The notes under the pieces: model-generated
Seen by the model: only the letters and a program-made list of their open reading frames with translations
Told to the model about the DNA's origin: nothing
Databases searched by the model: none
NCBI GenBank assembly: GCA_900465915.1
Contig: UBKJ01000005.1
Location: 62,001 to 126,000, forward strand
DNA from: Hyphomicrobiales bacterium
GTDB lineage: Bacteria; Pseudomonadota; Alphaproteobacteria; Rhizobiales; Rhizobiaceae
Reading direction: 5' to 3'
DNA: 64,000 nucleotides
Translations under genes and position numbers: made by a program
Shown here: positions 1 through 8,604 of the stretch, one piece after another
Position numbering within the stretch: position 1 is the first letter of the stretch
Layout: each line of letters starts with the position of its first letter

Positions 1-819
1 GAGCAGCACGATCAGATGAGCAAGACCTACCAGCGCATCTCCGTCTTCCTGACGCAAAATCCCAACGACGTCGCCGTCCAGTCGGTCAACGCCATCGCCG
101 AGCGCTGCGGCATCCACGCCTCCAGCTTCGTGCGCTTCGCCCAATCGCTCGGCTATAAAGGTTTCAAGGAGCTTCAGCTCCTGTTCCAGCAGCGGCTCGC
201 CACCGCCGCGCCCGGCTTCGAGGCGCGCGTCAAGGCGCTGGAGGCGGAACTGCGCGACAGCGAGGACCGTTCCGACGCCGGCTTCCTGCGCGACCTCGTC
301 GTGCGCGACATCGCCTCCCTGCAGGAATTGCTGGCCGAGACCTCGCAGGCCGACCTCGCTTATGCGGCGGACGCGCTGTTCAAGGCCGAAACGGTCTATC
401 TTCTGGGCCAGTTGCGCTCCGCGCCGGTGGCCGAACTGCTGCGCTACGTGCTGACCATGCTGGGCAAGCGCTGCGTGCTGCTCGACCCCGGCGGCGGGCT
501 CGCGACGCATATGGCGCGCACCATGCGCAAGGGCGACGTGCTGGTCGCCGTCTCGTTCCGCTTCTACGCCAACGAGGTGGTCAACATCGTCGAGGAGGCC
601 GGCCGCAAGGGGATCGAGATCATCGCCATCTCCGACAGCACGCTGTCGCCGCTGGCCAAATCCGCCCGCGTGCTGTTCGCCGTGCCCGAGCACGACTACA
701 CCTTCTCGCGCTCGCTGGCCGCGCCCATGTGCCTGGCGCAGGCGCTGGTGGTGGCGGTGGCGGCGCGCGTGCAGCAGAACGACGACGCGCCGCGCATTCC
801 CACCGTCACCGGCGATTAG
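1..819 (+). CDS. MurR/RpiR family transcriptional regulator (5' end outside window)
   Basis: Sugar-phosphate responsive regulator: an N-terminal HTH_6 domain (AERCGIHASSFVRFAQSLGY, then KGFKEL) followed by a SIS sugar-isomerase-type domain from about residue 110 (LLGQLRSAPVAELLRYVL, then VSFRFYANEVVNIVEEA). The frame stays open to base 1 and family members normally have 15-20 more residues before the first helix. The ATG at 16 is therefore probably internal and the gene truncated by the window edge. It converges on the dehydrogenase gene that ends 24 bp downstream. By position it is the obvious candidate controller of the two adjacent divergent CUT2 sugar transport operons, which is inference; RpiR proteins commonly control neighbouring sugar catabolic operons. 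Ligand unknown. Confidence 0.9.
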   Translation, partial: EQHDQMSKTYQRISVFLTQNPNDVAVQSVNAIAERCGIHASSFVRFAQSLGYKGFKELQLLFQQRLATAAPGFEARVKALEAELRDSEDRSDAGFLRDLVVRDIASLQELLAETSQADLAYAADALFKAETVYLLGQLRSAPVAELLRYVLTMLGKRCVLLDPGGGLATHMARTMRKGDVLVAVSFRFYANEVVNIVEEAGRKGIEIIAISDSTLSPLAKSARVLFAVPEHDYTFSRSLAAPMCLAQALVVAVAARVQQNDDAPRIPTVTGD

Positions 820-843
820 GGCGTTTCTAGCACAAGCGCGAAT

Positions 844-1884
844 TCAGGACCGCGCCACGGGCCGGCTGCGCATGCGCGCCACCGTCTCGCGCTCGGCGCG
901 GCGGCAGAGCTGCGGCGGCAGGCCGCGCAGGATCAGCTCCACGTCGCCGAGCACCAGCCGGCCGATCTCCAGGAAACTCTCGCGCATGCCGCCGCTGCGG
1001 TGGCTGGACAGGAGCACGCCCTCGCATTGCCGGATCGGCGCGTCGGCCGGCAGCGGCTCGACCGGGAATACGTCGATCCCGGCGCGGACATGGCCGCCGC
1101 GCACGGCGCGCTCCAGCGCCTCGAAATCGATGATGCCGGCCCGGCTCATCACCAGCACCACCGAGCCGCGCGGCATGAGCGCCAATTCGCGCGCGCCGAT
1201 GAAACCCTGGTTCTCGCTGGTGGAGCTCGCGAACAGGAAGACGACGCGCGACTGTCGGAACAGATCGTCCAGCGAGGACGGAACGCAGTCCTGCTCGACG
1301 ATCCGCCGCTCCGCGAGCCACGGATCGAAGACGCGCACCTCGCAGCGGAAGGGAACCAGCATTTCGCGCAGGCGGCGGCCGAGATCGCCGAGCCCGACGA
1401 TGCCCACCTTCGCCCCGGTGAGGAGGAAGCTGCCGGCGTTGCTCGCAAGCCCCCATGTCTCCGACCCGGCGCGGAAGGCTTCGTGGGTGGCGGTGATCTC
1501 GCGGCAGAGGTCCAGCGCCATGCCCAGCGCCGTCTCGGCGACGGACGTGGCGTAGACCGGGCTGGTGTTGAGCACATGGACGCCATGGTCCAGGCACCAG
1601 CCGTAATCGATATTGGGCAGGAAATTGCCCTCGACATTGAAGATCGCCCGCAATTTCGGCATCCGCTGCAGGCGCTCCGCCGGCAGGTCGATCTGGCCGA
1701 TGCAGATGACGGCCTCGGCCAGCGCGGCGTCGAGTTCGGCGGCGGACAGGCGCGCGCCGTCGGCGTGCACGCGCACGGTCGCCAAGGCCTCGAGCTTCGC
1801 CATCACATCCGGCTCGAAGATCATGTCCAGCGTGCGCGGCTCGGGGTCAGCGATCAGGACGAGGGGTTTTTCCGGCGTCGTCAT
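844..1884 (-). CDS. D-2-hydroxyacid dehydrogenase (NAD-binding)
   Basis: 346 aa. Oxidises or reduces 2-hydroxy/2-keto acids with NAD(P). Mid-protein Rossmann motif VGIVGLGDLGRRL and the family Arg/Glu/His triad are visible: Arg in VMSRAGIIDFEALERAV, Glu in AGIDVFPVEPLP, His in LLSSHRSGGMRES. The ATG at 1884 overlaps the stop of the upstream oxidoreductase by four bases (ATGA), so the two are translationally coupled. An open frame continues upstream inside that gene, but the upstream part is low-complexity Arg-rich shadow translation, so the ATG at 1884 was chosen. Last gene of a minus-strand operon (transporter, Gfo/Idh/MocA enzyme, this enzyme), suggesting catabolism of the imported sugar or sugar acid. 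Exact substrate not readable. Confidence 0.88.
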   Translation of the reverse strand: MTTPEKPLVLIADPEPRTLDMIFEPDVMAKLEALATVRVHADGARLSAAELDAALAEAVICIGQIDLPAERLQRMPKLRAIFNVEGNFLPNIDYGWCLDHGVHVLNTSPVYATSVAETALGMALDLCREITATHEAFRAGSETWGLASNAGSFLLTGAKVGIVGLGDLGRRLREMLVPFRCEVRVFDPWLAERRIVEQDCVPSSLDDLFRQSRVVFLFASSTSENQGFIGARELALMPRGSVVLVMSRAGIIDFEALERAVRGGHVRAGIDVFPVEPLPADAPIRQCEGVLLSSHRSGGMRESFLEIGRLVLGDVELILRGLPPQLCRRAERETVARMRSRPVARS

Positions 1885-3065
1885 AATCTGCAATCCACCC
1901 ATTCCCCGGTCGCGTTGGAGCGCACCGCCGCCTGCACGAATTTCACGCCCTTGGCCCCGTCGACCACGTCGGGATAGGCAAGCATGCCCTCGGGCAAGGC
2001 GACGCCCGAACGGCGCGCGTCGACGGCGATGGCGAGCTCGGTATAGAGATTGGCCCAGGCGTCGGTCAGCGCCTCCGGGTGGCCGCGCGGCATGCGCACG
2101 AAGCGCGCCGCCGCCGGCGCCATGCCCGCGCCATAGCCGCGGCTGATGATCTGGGTCGGGGAATCGAGCGGCGTGAAATAGAGATGCTCGGGGTTCTCCT
2201 GGCTCCATTCGAGCCCGGCGAGGCTGCCGAACACCCTGAGCCGCAGGCCGCATTGCGCGCCCGCCGCCGCCTGCGACACCATCAGCGTGCCGGGCACTCC
2301 GCCCGCGAAGCGCAGATGCATGAAGGCGGTGTCCTCCAGCTCCTTCGGCCGGCCGGAGACGTGGAACTGCGCCCGCACCGATTCCACGTCGCGGCCCGTG
2401 GCGAAGGCGGCCAGATGCATGGCGTGGGTGCCGATGTCGCCGGTGGTGAAGGACGGCCCCACCACGGCCGGGTCGAGCCGCCACGGGCGCTCGCCCGCCT
2501 CGCCGCTGACGCCGATGGCCCATTCCTGGAAATATTCGACATGGATTTGGCGCAACTCGCCCAGAAGCCCGGCGCGGATCATCTCCCGCGCCTGCCGCGC
2601 CATGGCGTGCGAGGCGTAGGCGTAGGTGACGCCGAAGACCAGCCCGCTCTCGCGCTGCCGGCGCACCAGATCGAGCGCGTCGTCGAGCGTGACGGTCAGC
2701 GGCTTGTCGGAGATGACGTCTATGCCCGCATCCATGAAGGCGGCCGCCGCCGCGTGGTGCAGGTGGTTAGGCGTGGCGATCACCACGGCGTCGATCCCGT
2801 CGGGACGCACCGCCTCGCGCCGCGCCATGTCGCGATAATCGGTATAGATCCGGTCCTCGTCCAGCATCCAGGCGCGGCCCGACCGGCGCGCCCGTTCCGG
2901 GTCGGAGGAAAGGGCGCCGGCGACGATGCGCCAGCGGTTGGACAGCCGCGCGCCGTTGGCGTGCACGGCGCCGATCAGCGCCCCCTCGCCGCCGCCGACG
3001 AAGCCGAGCCGTAAAAGGCGCGAGGGGGCGGGAAAATCGGGAACGGATGGATAATGGTGGGTCAT
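1881..3065 (-). CDS. Gfo/Idh/MocA family oxidoreductase
   Basis: 394 aa NAD(P)-dependent sugar or polyol dehydrogenase family protein. N-terminal Rossmann region RLGFVGGGEGALIGAVHANG, the family signature DAVVIATPNHLHH and the catalytic Lys motif DVISDKPLTVTLDDAL are clear. The C-terminal alpha/beta domain contains GPSFTTGDIGTHAMHLAAF, where Asp and His are the usual catalytic pair. The start at 3065 gives MTHHYPSV; a 20-residue upstream extension is in frame but lacks family similarity. It sits between the substrate-binding protein gene and the 2-hydroxyacid dehydrogenase gene, with a 56 bp gap on one side and a 4 bp overlap on the other. Probably oxidises the imported carbohydrate; substrate unknown. 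Confidence 0.9.
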   Translation of the reverse strand: MTHHYPSVPDFPAPSRLLRLGFVGGGEGALIGAVHANGARLSNRWRIVAGALSSDPERARRSGRAWMLDEDRIYTDYRDMARREAVRPDGIDAVVIATPNHLHHAAAAAFMDAGIDVISDKPLTVTLDDALDLVRRQRESGLVFGVTYAYASHAMARQAREMIRAGLLGELRQIHVEYFQEWAIGVSGEAGERPWRLDPAVVGPSFTTGDIGTHAMHLAAFATGRDVESVRAQFHVSGRPKELEDTAFMHLRFAGGVPGTLMVSQAAAGAQCGLRLRVFGSLAGLEWSQENPEHLYFTPLDSPTQIISRGYGAGMAPAAARFVRMPRGHPEALTDAWANLYTELAIAVDARRSGVALPEGMLAYPDVVDGAKGVKFVQAAVRSNATGEWVDCRL

Positions 3066-3121
3066 CGGGTCGCTTTCCCGGCTGGAGAAAGGCGGTCCCG
3101 CCGGAGCGGGACCGCGACGGC

Positions 3122-4027
3122 TCACTTATATTGCTCGGCGTTTTCCTTGGTCACCAGCACCGTGCCGGGGTCGGTGACCATCGGCACCTCCTTGCCGGCC
3201 TTGAGGTCGACCAGCGCCTGGATGCCCATGCCGGCCATCTTCTGCGGCGCCTGCGCGACCGAGGCGGTCAGCTCGCCGGCGAGGATCGACTTGGCCGCGT
3301 CGGGATTGGCGTCGTAGCCCACCACCATCACGTCCTTGAGCTTCGCCGCCGCCTTCAGCGCCTCCACCGCGCCCAGCGCCATGTTGTCGTTGGAGCCGAA
3401 GATGCCCTTGATGTTGGGATTGCCGGTCAGGATGGTCTCGGTCACCGACTGGCCCTTGGCGCGGTCCCAGTCGGCGGGCTGCTCGGCGACCACCTTGAGG
3501 CCGCAGCCTTCCAGCGCCGCCTTGGCCCCGTTATAGCGGTCGGCGCCGTTGGTGGTGGTCATGACGCCCTGCAAGATGGCCACTTCGGAGCCGGATTTGA
3601 GCTGCTTGCACATGAACTCGCCCGCGAGCTTGCCGCCGGCCAGGTTGTTGGTGCCGATGAAGGGCACGTCCTTGTTGGTGCCCGCGCCGTCGACGAAGAC
3701 CACCTTGACACCCGCCTCCTTGGCCTGGTCGACCACCGGGGCCAGCGCCGCTGGGTCGGTGGGCGCGATGGCGATGCCGGCCACCTTCTGCGCGATCAGG
3801 TCCTCGACCTGGCCGATCTGGGCCTGCACGTCGGTCTCGCTCGGCGGCGACACCACGATCACCTCGACGCCCAGCTCCTTGCCCTTGGCCTTGGCCCCCT
3901 GCTCGAAGGCGGCCCAGTAGGGGTTACCGGCGGCCGGGCCCTTCATGGTCACCACATAGGTGTCGGCGGCCTGGGCCGCGGCGGCCATGGCGACGAGCGC
4001 CGCGCCGGTAAGCAGAATTCTACGCAT
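3122..4027 (-). CDS. CUT2 sugar ABC transporter, periplasmic substrate-binding protein
   Basis: 301 aa Peripla_BP_4 (ribose-binding type) lipid-free periplasmic protein. The Sec signal peptide MRRILLTGAALVAMAAAAQA is cleaved before ADTYVV. Mature features typical of RbsB include GNPYWAAFEQGAK, an internal GIAIAPTDPAALAP, and FGSNDNMALGAVEALK near the C-terminal lobe. The ATG at 4027 is preceded by a GGGAGG ribosome site; a longer in-frame start at 4069 would put extra residues before the signal peptide. It lies downstream of the permease and ATPase genes in the same operon (order ATPase, permease, binding protein, two dehydrogenases). Ligand probably a pentose, hexose or polyol; not determinable from sequence. 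Confidence 0.92.
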   Translation of the reverse strand: MRRILLTGAALVAMAAAAQAADTYVVTMKGPAAGNPYWAAFEQGAKAKGKELGVEVIVVSPPSETDVQAQIGQVEDLIAQKVAGIAIAPTDPAALAPVVDQAKEAGVKVVFVDGAGTNKDVPFIGTNNLAGGKLAGEFMCKQLKSGSEVAILQGVMTTTNGADRYNGAKAALEGCGLKVVAEQPADWDRAKGQSVTETILTGNPNIKGIFGSNDNMALGAVEALKAAAKLKDVMVVGYDANPDAAKSILAGELTASVAQAPQKMAGMGIQALVDLKAGKEVPMVTDPGTVLVTKENAEQYK

Positions 4028-4105
4028 TTCAATTCCCTCCCAGAATTTGAAAGTCTCACCTGTCTTCACCGGCGCGCCGAGACGCGCGCGCCGGAATTGG
4101 GACCG

Positions 4106-5101
4106 TCAGCGCCGCACGGCGGCCTGGCGGCGCAGCACGTCGATATAGACGGCGATGATGATGACGAAGCCGATCAGGATCATCTGCCAGAAGGCGCTGA
4201 CATTGTTGATGTTGAGGCCGTTGCGCAGCAGGCCCATGATCAGCACGCCGGCCATCACGCCCAGCACCGTGCCGCGGCCGCCGAAGAAGGAGGCGCCGCC
4301 GATGATCACCGCCGCGATGGCGTCGAGCTCGATGCCGATGCCGGCGTTGGGGAAGCCGCTGCCGCTGCGGCCGACCAGCAGCAGGCCGGCGAGCCCGGCG
4401 AAGAAGCCGCAGATCATATAGACCAGCACCAGGACGCGGTCGACGTTGACGCCCGACACGCGCGCGGCTTGCGGATTGCCGCCGATGGCGTAGATGTGGC
4501 GGCCGGTCGAGGTGTAGTTGAGGAACAGCCAGACCAGAACCGCGCTCAGCGCCACCACGATCAGGCTGACCGGCAGGCCGGCCGGCGGATTGAAGACGCC
4601 GAGGCCCCAATAGGCGATGCCGAGATAGCGCACCTCCGGCTGGAGGCCGGAGACGGGCGCGCCGCCGGTGAGCAGATAAGTGAGGCCGCGCGCGATGTTG
4701 AGCGTGCCGAGCGTCATGATGAAGGGATGCGGCAGCCGGAGCTTGGTGAGGCCGGCGCCGTTGATATAGCCGACCGCGAGCCCCACCACGGGGCCGATCA
4801 CCAGGCAGACCGGCCAGGGCGTCCCCGCCTGCGCCGCCATGGCGATGCAGACCATGGCCAGCGCCATGGTGGAGCCCACCGAAAGATCGATGCCGCCGGT
4901 GATGATGACCACCAGCATGCCCAGCGCCAGCAGCGCCAGCGAGGCGTTCTGCTTGAGGATGTTGGACAGGTTCTCCGCCGACAGGAACACCGCCGGCTTA
5001 ATGACGGCGAGCACCGCCATCATGACGATCACCACCACGACGATGCCGTAGGTTTCGAGGAATTGCGAGAGTTTGGGCCCGTATTTGGAATTGTGCAGCA
5101 C
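4106..5101 (-). CDS. CUT2 sugar ABC transporter permease
   Basis: 331 aa RbsC-type inner membrane permease (BPD_transp_2 fold), with about eight to ten hydrophobic segments. Diagnostic motifs are ALGMLVVIITGGIDLSVGS after the second helix and AIAAVIIGGASFFGGRGTV with VLGVMAGVLIMGLLRNGLN in the C-terminal half. It starts one base after the stop of the upstream ATPase gene, a tight operon. It should pair with the adjacent ATPase and the binding protein at 3122-4027 as one transporter. Substrate unknown. Confidence 0.93.
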   Translation of the reverse strand: MLHNSKYGPKLSQFLETYGIVVVVIVMMAVLAVIKPAVFLSAENLSNILKQNASLALLALGMLVVIITGGIDLSVGSTMALAMVCIAMAAQAGTPWPVCLVIGPVVGLAVGYINGAGLTKLRLPHPFIMTLGTLNIARGLTYLLTGGAPVSGLQPEVRYLGIAYWGLGVFNPPAGLPVSLIVVALSAVLVWLFLNYTSTGRHIYAIGGNPQAARVSGVNVDRVLVLVYMICGFFAGLAGLLLVGRSGSGFPNAGIGIELDAIAAVIIGGASFFGGRGTVLGVMAGVLIMGLLRNGLNINNVSAFWQMILIGFVIIIAVYIDVLRRQAAVRR

Positions 5102-5102
5102 G

Positions 5103-5897
5103 TCATTTCACCCGATCGTGAGCCAGCTCGTCGGCATGGTTCTTGGCGCCCATGATCCAGCCGATGACTTCGTTGCGGTTGGTGTCGGAGAGCTTCGCCT
5201 CCGCGAAATTGGTCCCCTGGAACAAGGCGATCACGCGGTCGCAGCAATAGAAGATGTCGTCCATGCGGTGCGAGATGATGATGACCGCCACGCCGTGGTC
5301 CTTGAGCGAGCGGATGAGGTCGAGCACCTTGCCCACCTCCTTGATGGCCAGCGCCGCCGTCGGCTCGTCCATGATGACCAGCTTGGCGTCGAAGGCGGTG
5401 GCGCGCGCGATGGCCACCGCCTGGCGCTGGCCGCCGCTCAGGTTCTCGGTGTTCTGGTCGATGGACTTGACGCTGATCTTCAGCTTCTCCAGGTGCTCGC
5501 GCGCCATGGCGCGGGCCTTGCCGTGGTCGACGATGCGCAGCGGCCCCAGCTTGCGGCCCGGCTCGCGGCCCAGATAGATGTTCTCGTAGATCGGCATGTT
5601 CCCGGCCAGCGCGAAGTCCTGATAGACCATCTCGATGCCGTGCAGGCGGGCGTCCTTGGGGCTCGAAAAGCGCACCGGACGGCCCTGGAACACCAGCTCC
5701 CCCTCGCTGGGCGTATAGAGGCCGGACAGGATCTTCATCAAGGTCGACTTGCCGGCGCCGTTGTCGCCGACCACGCCCAGCACCTCGCCCGGATCGACGT
5801 GGAAATTCACGTCGCGCAGCGCGGTGATCGCGCCGAAATATTTTGAAACGCCCTTCGCCTCCAGAAGCGGAGTAGGCGCTGCGTCCTCCGTCGCCAC
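5103..5897 (-). CDS. CUT2 sugar ABC transporter ATP-binding protein (single ABC domain)
   Basis: 264 aa with one ABC domain: Walker A GDNGAGKSTLMK, signature LSGGQRQAVAIAR, Walker B LVIMDEPTAAL and switch His in IIISHRMDD. Ribose-type ATPases usually carry two ABC domains in about 500 aa; this is the single-domain (FrcA-like) form and presumably dimerises. I chose the GTG at 5897 because an AGGGAGGAG ribosome site lies just upstream (5901-5909); ATG codons at 5939 or 5951 are possible alternatives with weaker sites. First gene of the minus-strand transport operon, divergent from a second transporter starting at 6082. Confidence 0.88.
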   Translation of the reverse strand: MATEDAAPTPLLEAKGVSKYFGAITALRDVNFHVDPGEVLGVVGDNGAGKSTLMKILSGLYTPSEGELVFQGRPVRFSSPKDARLHGIEMVYQDFALAGNMPIYENIYLGREPGRKLGPLRIVDHGKARAMAREHLEKLKISVKSIDQNTENLSGGQRQAVAIARATAFDAKLVIMDEPTAALAIKEVGKVLDLIRSLKDHGVAVIIISHRMDDIFYCCDRVIALFQGTNFAEAKLSDTNRNEVIGWIMGAKNHADELAHDRVK

Positions 5898-5963
5898 ATG
5901 CTCCTCCCTTTTCGCCGCCGCTCGAAACGGGGCTTTCATCAAAAATTCCATATTTTTATTATT

Positions 5964-5979
5964 TGCAAAATTTGTTGCA
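5964..5979. promoter_or_regulatory. Inverted repeat TGCAA-N6-TTGCA in the divergent transporter control region
   Basis: The AT-rich gap between the two divergent transport operons (5898-6081) holds the inverted repeat TGCAA-AATTTG-TTGCA. It is in the right place to be the operator of a sugar-responsive regulator such as the RpiR protein at the start of the window. Seen directly: the symmetry and position. Inferred: regulator identity. Confidence 0.4.
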
Positions 5980-6081
5980 CACAAAAGACGGGCTGTCAAC
6001 GCCGATGCGCCGCACGGCTCATGCAATAGATATAGCAAAATGAAAAGATATGATGTTTTTATTGCGTCGGAGGAAATCGCC

Positions 6082-7629
6082 ATGCCCGACACACATCCGC
6101 CGGAGGCGCTCAGGCTCGCCCGCGTCGCCCATTCCTATGGGCCGAACCGGGTCCTGAACGGCATAGACCTGACGCTCCGCCCCGGCGAAACGCTGGCGCT
6201 GGTGGGCGAGAACGGGGCCGGAAAATCGACGCTGATGAAGATCGTCGCCGGCTATCTCGCGCCCGCCGAGGGCGAGGTCACGTGGGAGGGTCGGCCCGCG
6301 CCCGCCAATCCGCGCAAGGCCGAGGTTGCGGGCATCGTGCTGGTGCACCAGGAATTCGCGCTGATCCCGCATCTGTCGGTGGCCGAGAACATCCTGCTCG
6401 GCCGCGAGCCGACGCGCTTCGGCCTGATCGATTTCGAGCGCATGCGGACCGAGGCCCGCGCCGCGCTGAAGCTGCTCGACGCCGATATCGACCCCGAGGC
6501 CGGCCTCGCCGACCTGCCGGTGGCGAGCTGGCAGATCGTGGAGCTGGCCAAGGCCTTCGCGGCCAGGCCGAAGCTCCTGTTGATGGACGAGCCCACCGCC
6601 GTCTTGGGCGCGCGCGAGACTGACGCCCTGTTCAAGCGCATCGCCGCCTTCCGGGCCGAGGGCGGCGCGGTGGTCTTCACCTCGCACCGGCTGGAGGAGG
6701 TGCTGCGGATCGCCGACCGCGTCGCCGTGCTGCGCGACGGCGAGATCACGCTCGACCGTCCCAAGGCGGAGCTGACCGAGCACGCCATCGCCTCGGCGAT
6801 GATCGGGCGCGAGATGCAGGACCTGTTCCCGCCGCTGCCGCCCCGGCCGAGCACCGCGCCGATCCTGTCGGTGGAGAACCTTTCCGTGGCGCGCGATTTC
6901 GGCGCGCCGGTGCGCGGCGCCTGCTTCTCGGTCGCACCGGGCGAGATACTGGGCGTCGCCGGACTGGTCGGCGCCGGGCGGACGGAGATGTTCGAGGGAC
7001 TGGTCGGCCTGCGCCCCGCCACGGCCGACCGCTTCGAGCTGCGCGGGAAAAGCCGCCCCCTGCCCGACCTGGTCGAGGCGTGGCGGCTCGGCCTCGCCTA
7101 TCTCACTGAGGACCGCAAGGAGCGCGGCCTTCTATTGAAGGAGAACCTGGAGCTGAACGTCAGCCTGACGCTGGGCGCATTGCAGGGCTCCGAGATCATC
7201 GACCGCAAGGCCGAGGCGCGCCGCTACGACGAGGCCCGCGCCCGCTACGACATCCGCGCCGCCTCGCCCCGGATCACGGTGGGCCAGCTTTCGGGCGGCA
7301 ACCAGCAGAAGGTGCTGATCGCCAAGACGCTCGCCTCCGATCCCGACATCGTCATCCTCGACGAGCCGACGCGCGGCGTCGACATTGGCGCCAAGAGCCA
7401 GATCTACCACGTCATCGCCGGCCTCGCCGAACAGGGCAAGGCGGTGGTGGTGATCTCGTCGGAGCTGCCGGAGCTGATCGGCCTCTCGCACCGCATCCTG
7501 GTGATGGATCGCGGCCGCGTCGCCGGCGTGGTGGCGCCGCCCGAGGGCCGCCGCGCCGAGGAACACGAAATCCTGCATCTCGCCCTGGGGCTTGAGGCCA
7601 AACCCGACCAACAGGACAGTCTTTCATGA
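6082..7629 (+). CDS. CUT2 sugar ABC transporter ATP-binding protein (double ABC domain)
   Basis: 515 aa RbsA-type ATPase with two ABC domains. The first has Walker A GENGAGKSTLMK and Walker B LLLMDEPTAVL. The second, degenerate at Walker A (GLVGAGRTEMFEG, as is usual in the family), has LSGGNQQKVLIAK and the typical DEPTRGVDIGAKSQIY. The ATG at 6082 has a strong GGAGGAAA ribosome site eight bases upstream; a longer open frame back to 5749 is antisense to the other ATPase gene and was rejected. It overlaps the permease gene by ATGA. Together with the permease and binding protein downstream it forms a second complete transporter divergent from the first. Confidence 0.94.
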   Translation: MPDTHPPEALRLARVAHSYGPNRVLNGIDLTLRPGETLALVGENGAGKSTLMKIVAGYLAPAEGEVTWEGRPAPANPRKAEVAGIVLVHQEFALIPHLSVAENILLGREPTRFGLIDFERMRTEARAALKLLDADIDPEAGLADLPVASWQIVELAKAFAARPKLLLMDEPTAVLGARETDALFKRIAAFRAEGGAVVFTSHRLEEVLRIADRVAVLRDGEITLDRPKAELTEHAIASAMIGREMQDLFPPLPPRPSTAPILSVENLSVARDFGAPVRGACFSVAPGEILGVAGLVGAGRTEMFEGLVGLRPATADRFELRGKSRPLPDLVEAWRLGLAYLTEDRKERGLLLKENLELNVSLTLGALQGSEIIDRKAEARRYDEARARYDIRAASPRITVGQLSGGNQQKVLIAKTLASDPDIVILDEPTRGVDIGAKSQIYHVIAGLAEQGKAVVVISSELPELIGLSHRILVMDRGRVAGVVAPPEGRRAEEHEILHLALGLEAKPDQQDSLS

Positions 7630-8582
7630 TCCGCAACCTTCTGAGCCGCATGGGGCCGCTGATCGCGCTCCTGCTTCTGTTCGTGGCCGGCAGCCTTCTG
7701 AGCCCGACCTTCCTTTCGGCCGAAAACCTCCTCAACGTGCTGACCCGCTCCGCCATCATCGGCATCATCGCCATCGGGGCCACCTTCGTCATCACCGCCA
7801 AGGGGCTGGACCTGTCGGTGGGGGCGATGGCGGCGCTGGTCGCCGGCCTGTCGATCCTTCTGATGAACGCCATGCCGCCGTCCTGGGGCGGCTGGCAGGT
7901 CCTGTGCATCGGCTCGGTGCTGGCGCTGCTGCTGGGCGGCGTCGCCGGCTTCGTCAATGGCGGGCTGGTGGTCTGGGGCCGCATCGACGCCTTCATCGTC
8001 ACGCTCGGCACGATGGGCATCATGCGCTCGCTCATCACCTGGATGTCGGACGGAGGTTCGATCTCGCTCAATTTCGCGCTGAGGGCCGTGGGCCATCCGC
8101 TTTATTACGGCACGGTGGCGGGCGTTCCCGTGCCGGTGCTGATCTTCGCCGTGCTGGCGGTGATCGGCGAGATCGTCATGACGTGGCTGCGCTTCGGCCG
8201 CCATGTCACGGCGGTCGGCTCGAACGACGAGGTGGCCCGCCATTCGGCCATCCGCGTCGACCGCGTGCGGCTCGCCACCTATGTGCTGCAAGGCCTCTGC
8301 GTGGGGCTTGCGACGCTGATCTACGTGCCGCGCCTCGGCGCGGTCACGCCCTCGACCGGCATGCTGTGGGAGCTGGAGGCCATCGCCGCGGTCATCATCG
8401 GCGGCACCGCGCTTTCGGGCGGCTACGGCCGCGTCTGGGGCGCCGTTGTCGGCGTGCTGATCCTCGGCCTCGTCGCCAACATCCTCAATCTCACCAGCTA
8501 TTTCAGCCCGCATCTCAACGGCGCGGTGCAGGGCGTCATCATCGTGGTGGCCGTATTCCTGCAACGCCGCAAAACCCGATAA
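7626..8582 (+). CDS. CUT2 sugar ABC transporter permease
   Basis: 318 aa RbsC-type permease. Hydrophobic helices throughout, with ATFVITAKGLDLSVGAMAAL (family motif after helix 2), the cytoplasmic loop RFGRHVTAVGSNDEVARHSAI and AVIIGGTALSGGYGRVWGA near the C-terminus. The start overlaps the stop of the ATPase by four bases, and the gene is followed after 22 bp by the binding-protein gene, so all three are one operon. Substrate not determinable. Confidence 0.93.
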   Translation: MIRNLLSRMGPLIALLLLFVAGSLLSPTFLSAENLLNVLTRSAIIGIIAIGATFVITAKGLDLSVGAMAALVAGLSILLMNAMPPSWGGWQVLCIGSVLALLLGGVAGFVNGGLVVWGRIDAFIVTLGTMGIMRSLITWMSDGGSISLNFALRAVGHPLYYGTVAGVPVPVLIFAVLAVIGEIVMTWLRFGRHVTAVGSNDEVARHSAIRVDRVRLATYVLQGLCVGLATLIYVPRLGAVTPSTGMLWELEAIAAVIIGGTALSGGYGRVWGAVVGVLILGLVANILNLTSYFSPHLNGAVQGVIIVVAVFLQRRKTR

Positions 8583-8604
8583 CCCGTCCAAAGGAGGAAG
8601 ACGA

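Noticed and set aside
844..2523. Apparent 559-aa protein joining the 2-hydroxyacid dehydrogenase to upstream sequence
   Set aside because: The N-terminal 200 residues are an off-frame reading of the Gfo/Idh/MocA gene; the true start overlaps that gene by ATGA.
3047..5155. 702-codon plus-strand frame, His/Asp/Gly-rich
   Set aside because: Antisense shadow of the binding-protein and permease genes; composition is repetitive and matches no family, while the minus-strand genes have clear motifs.
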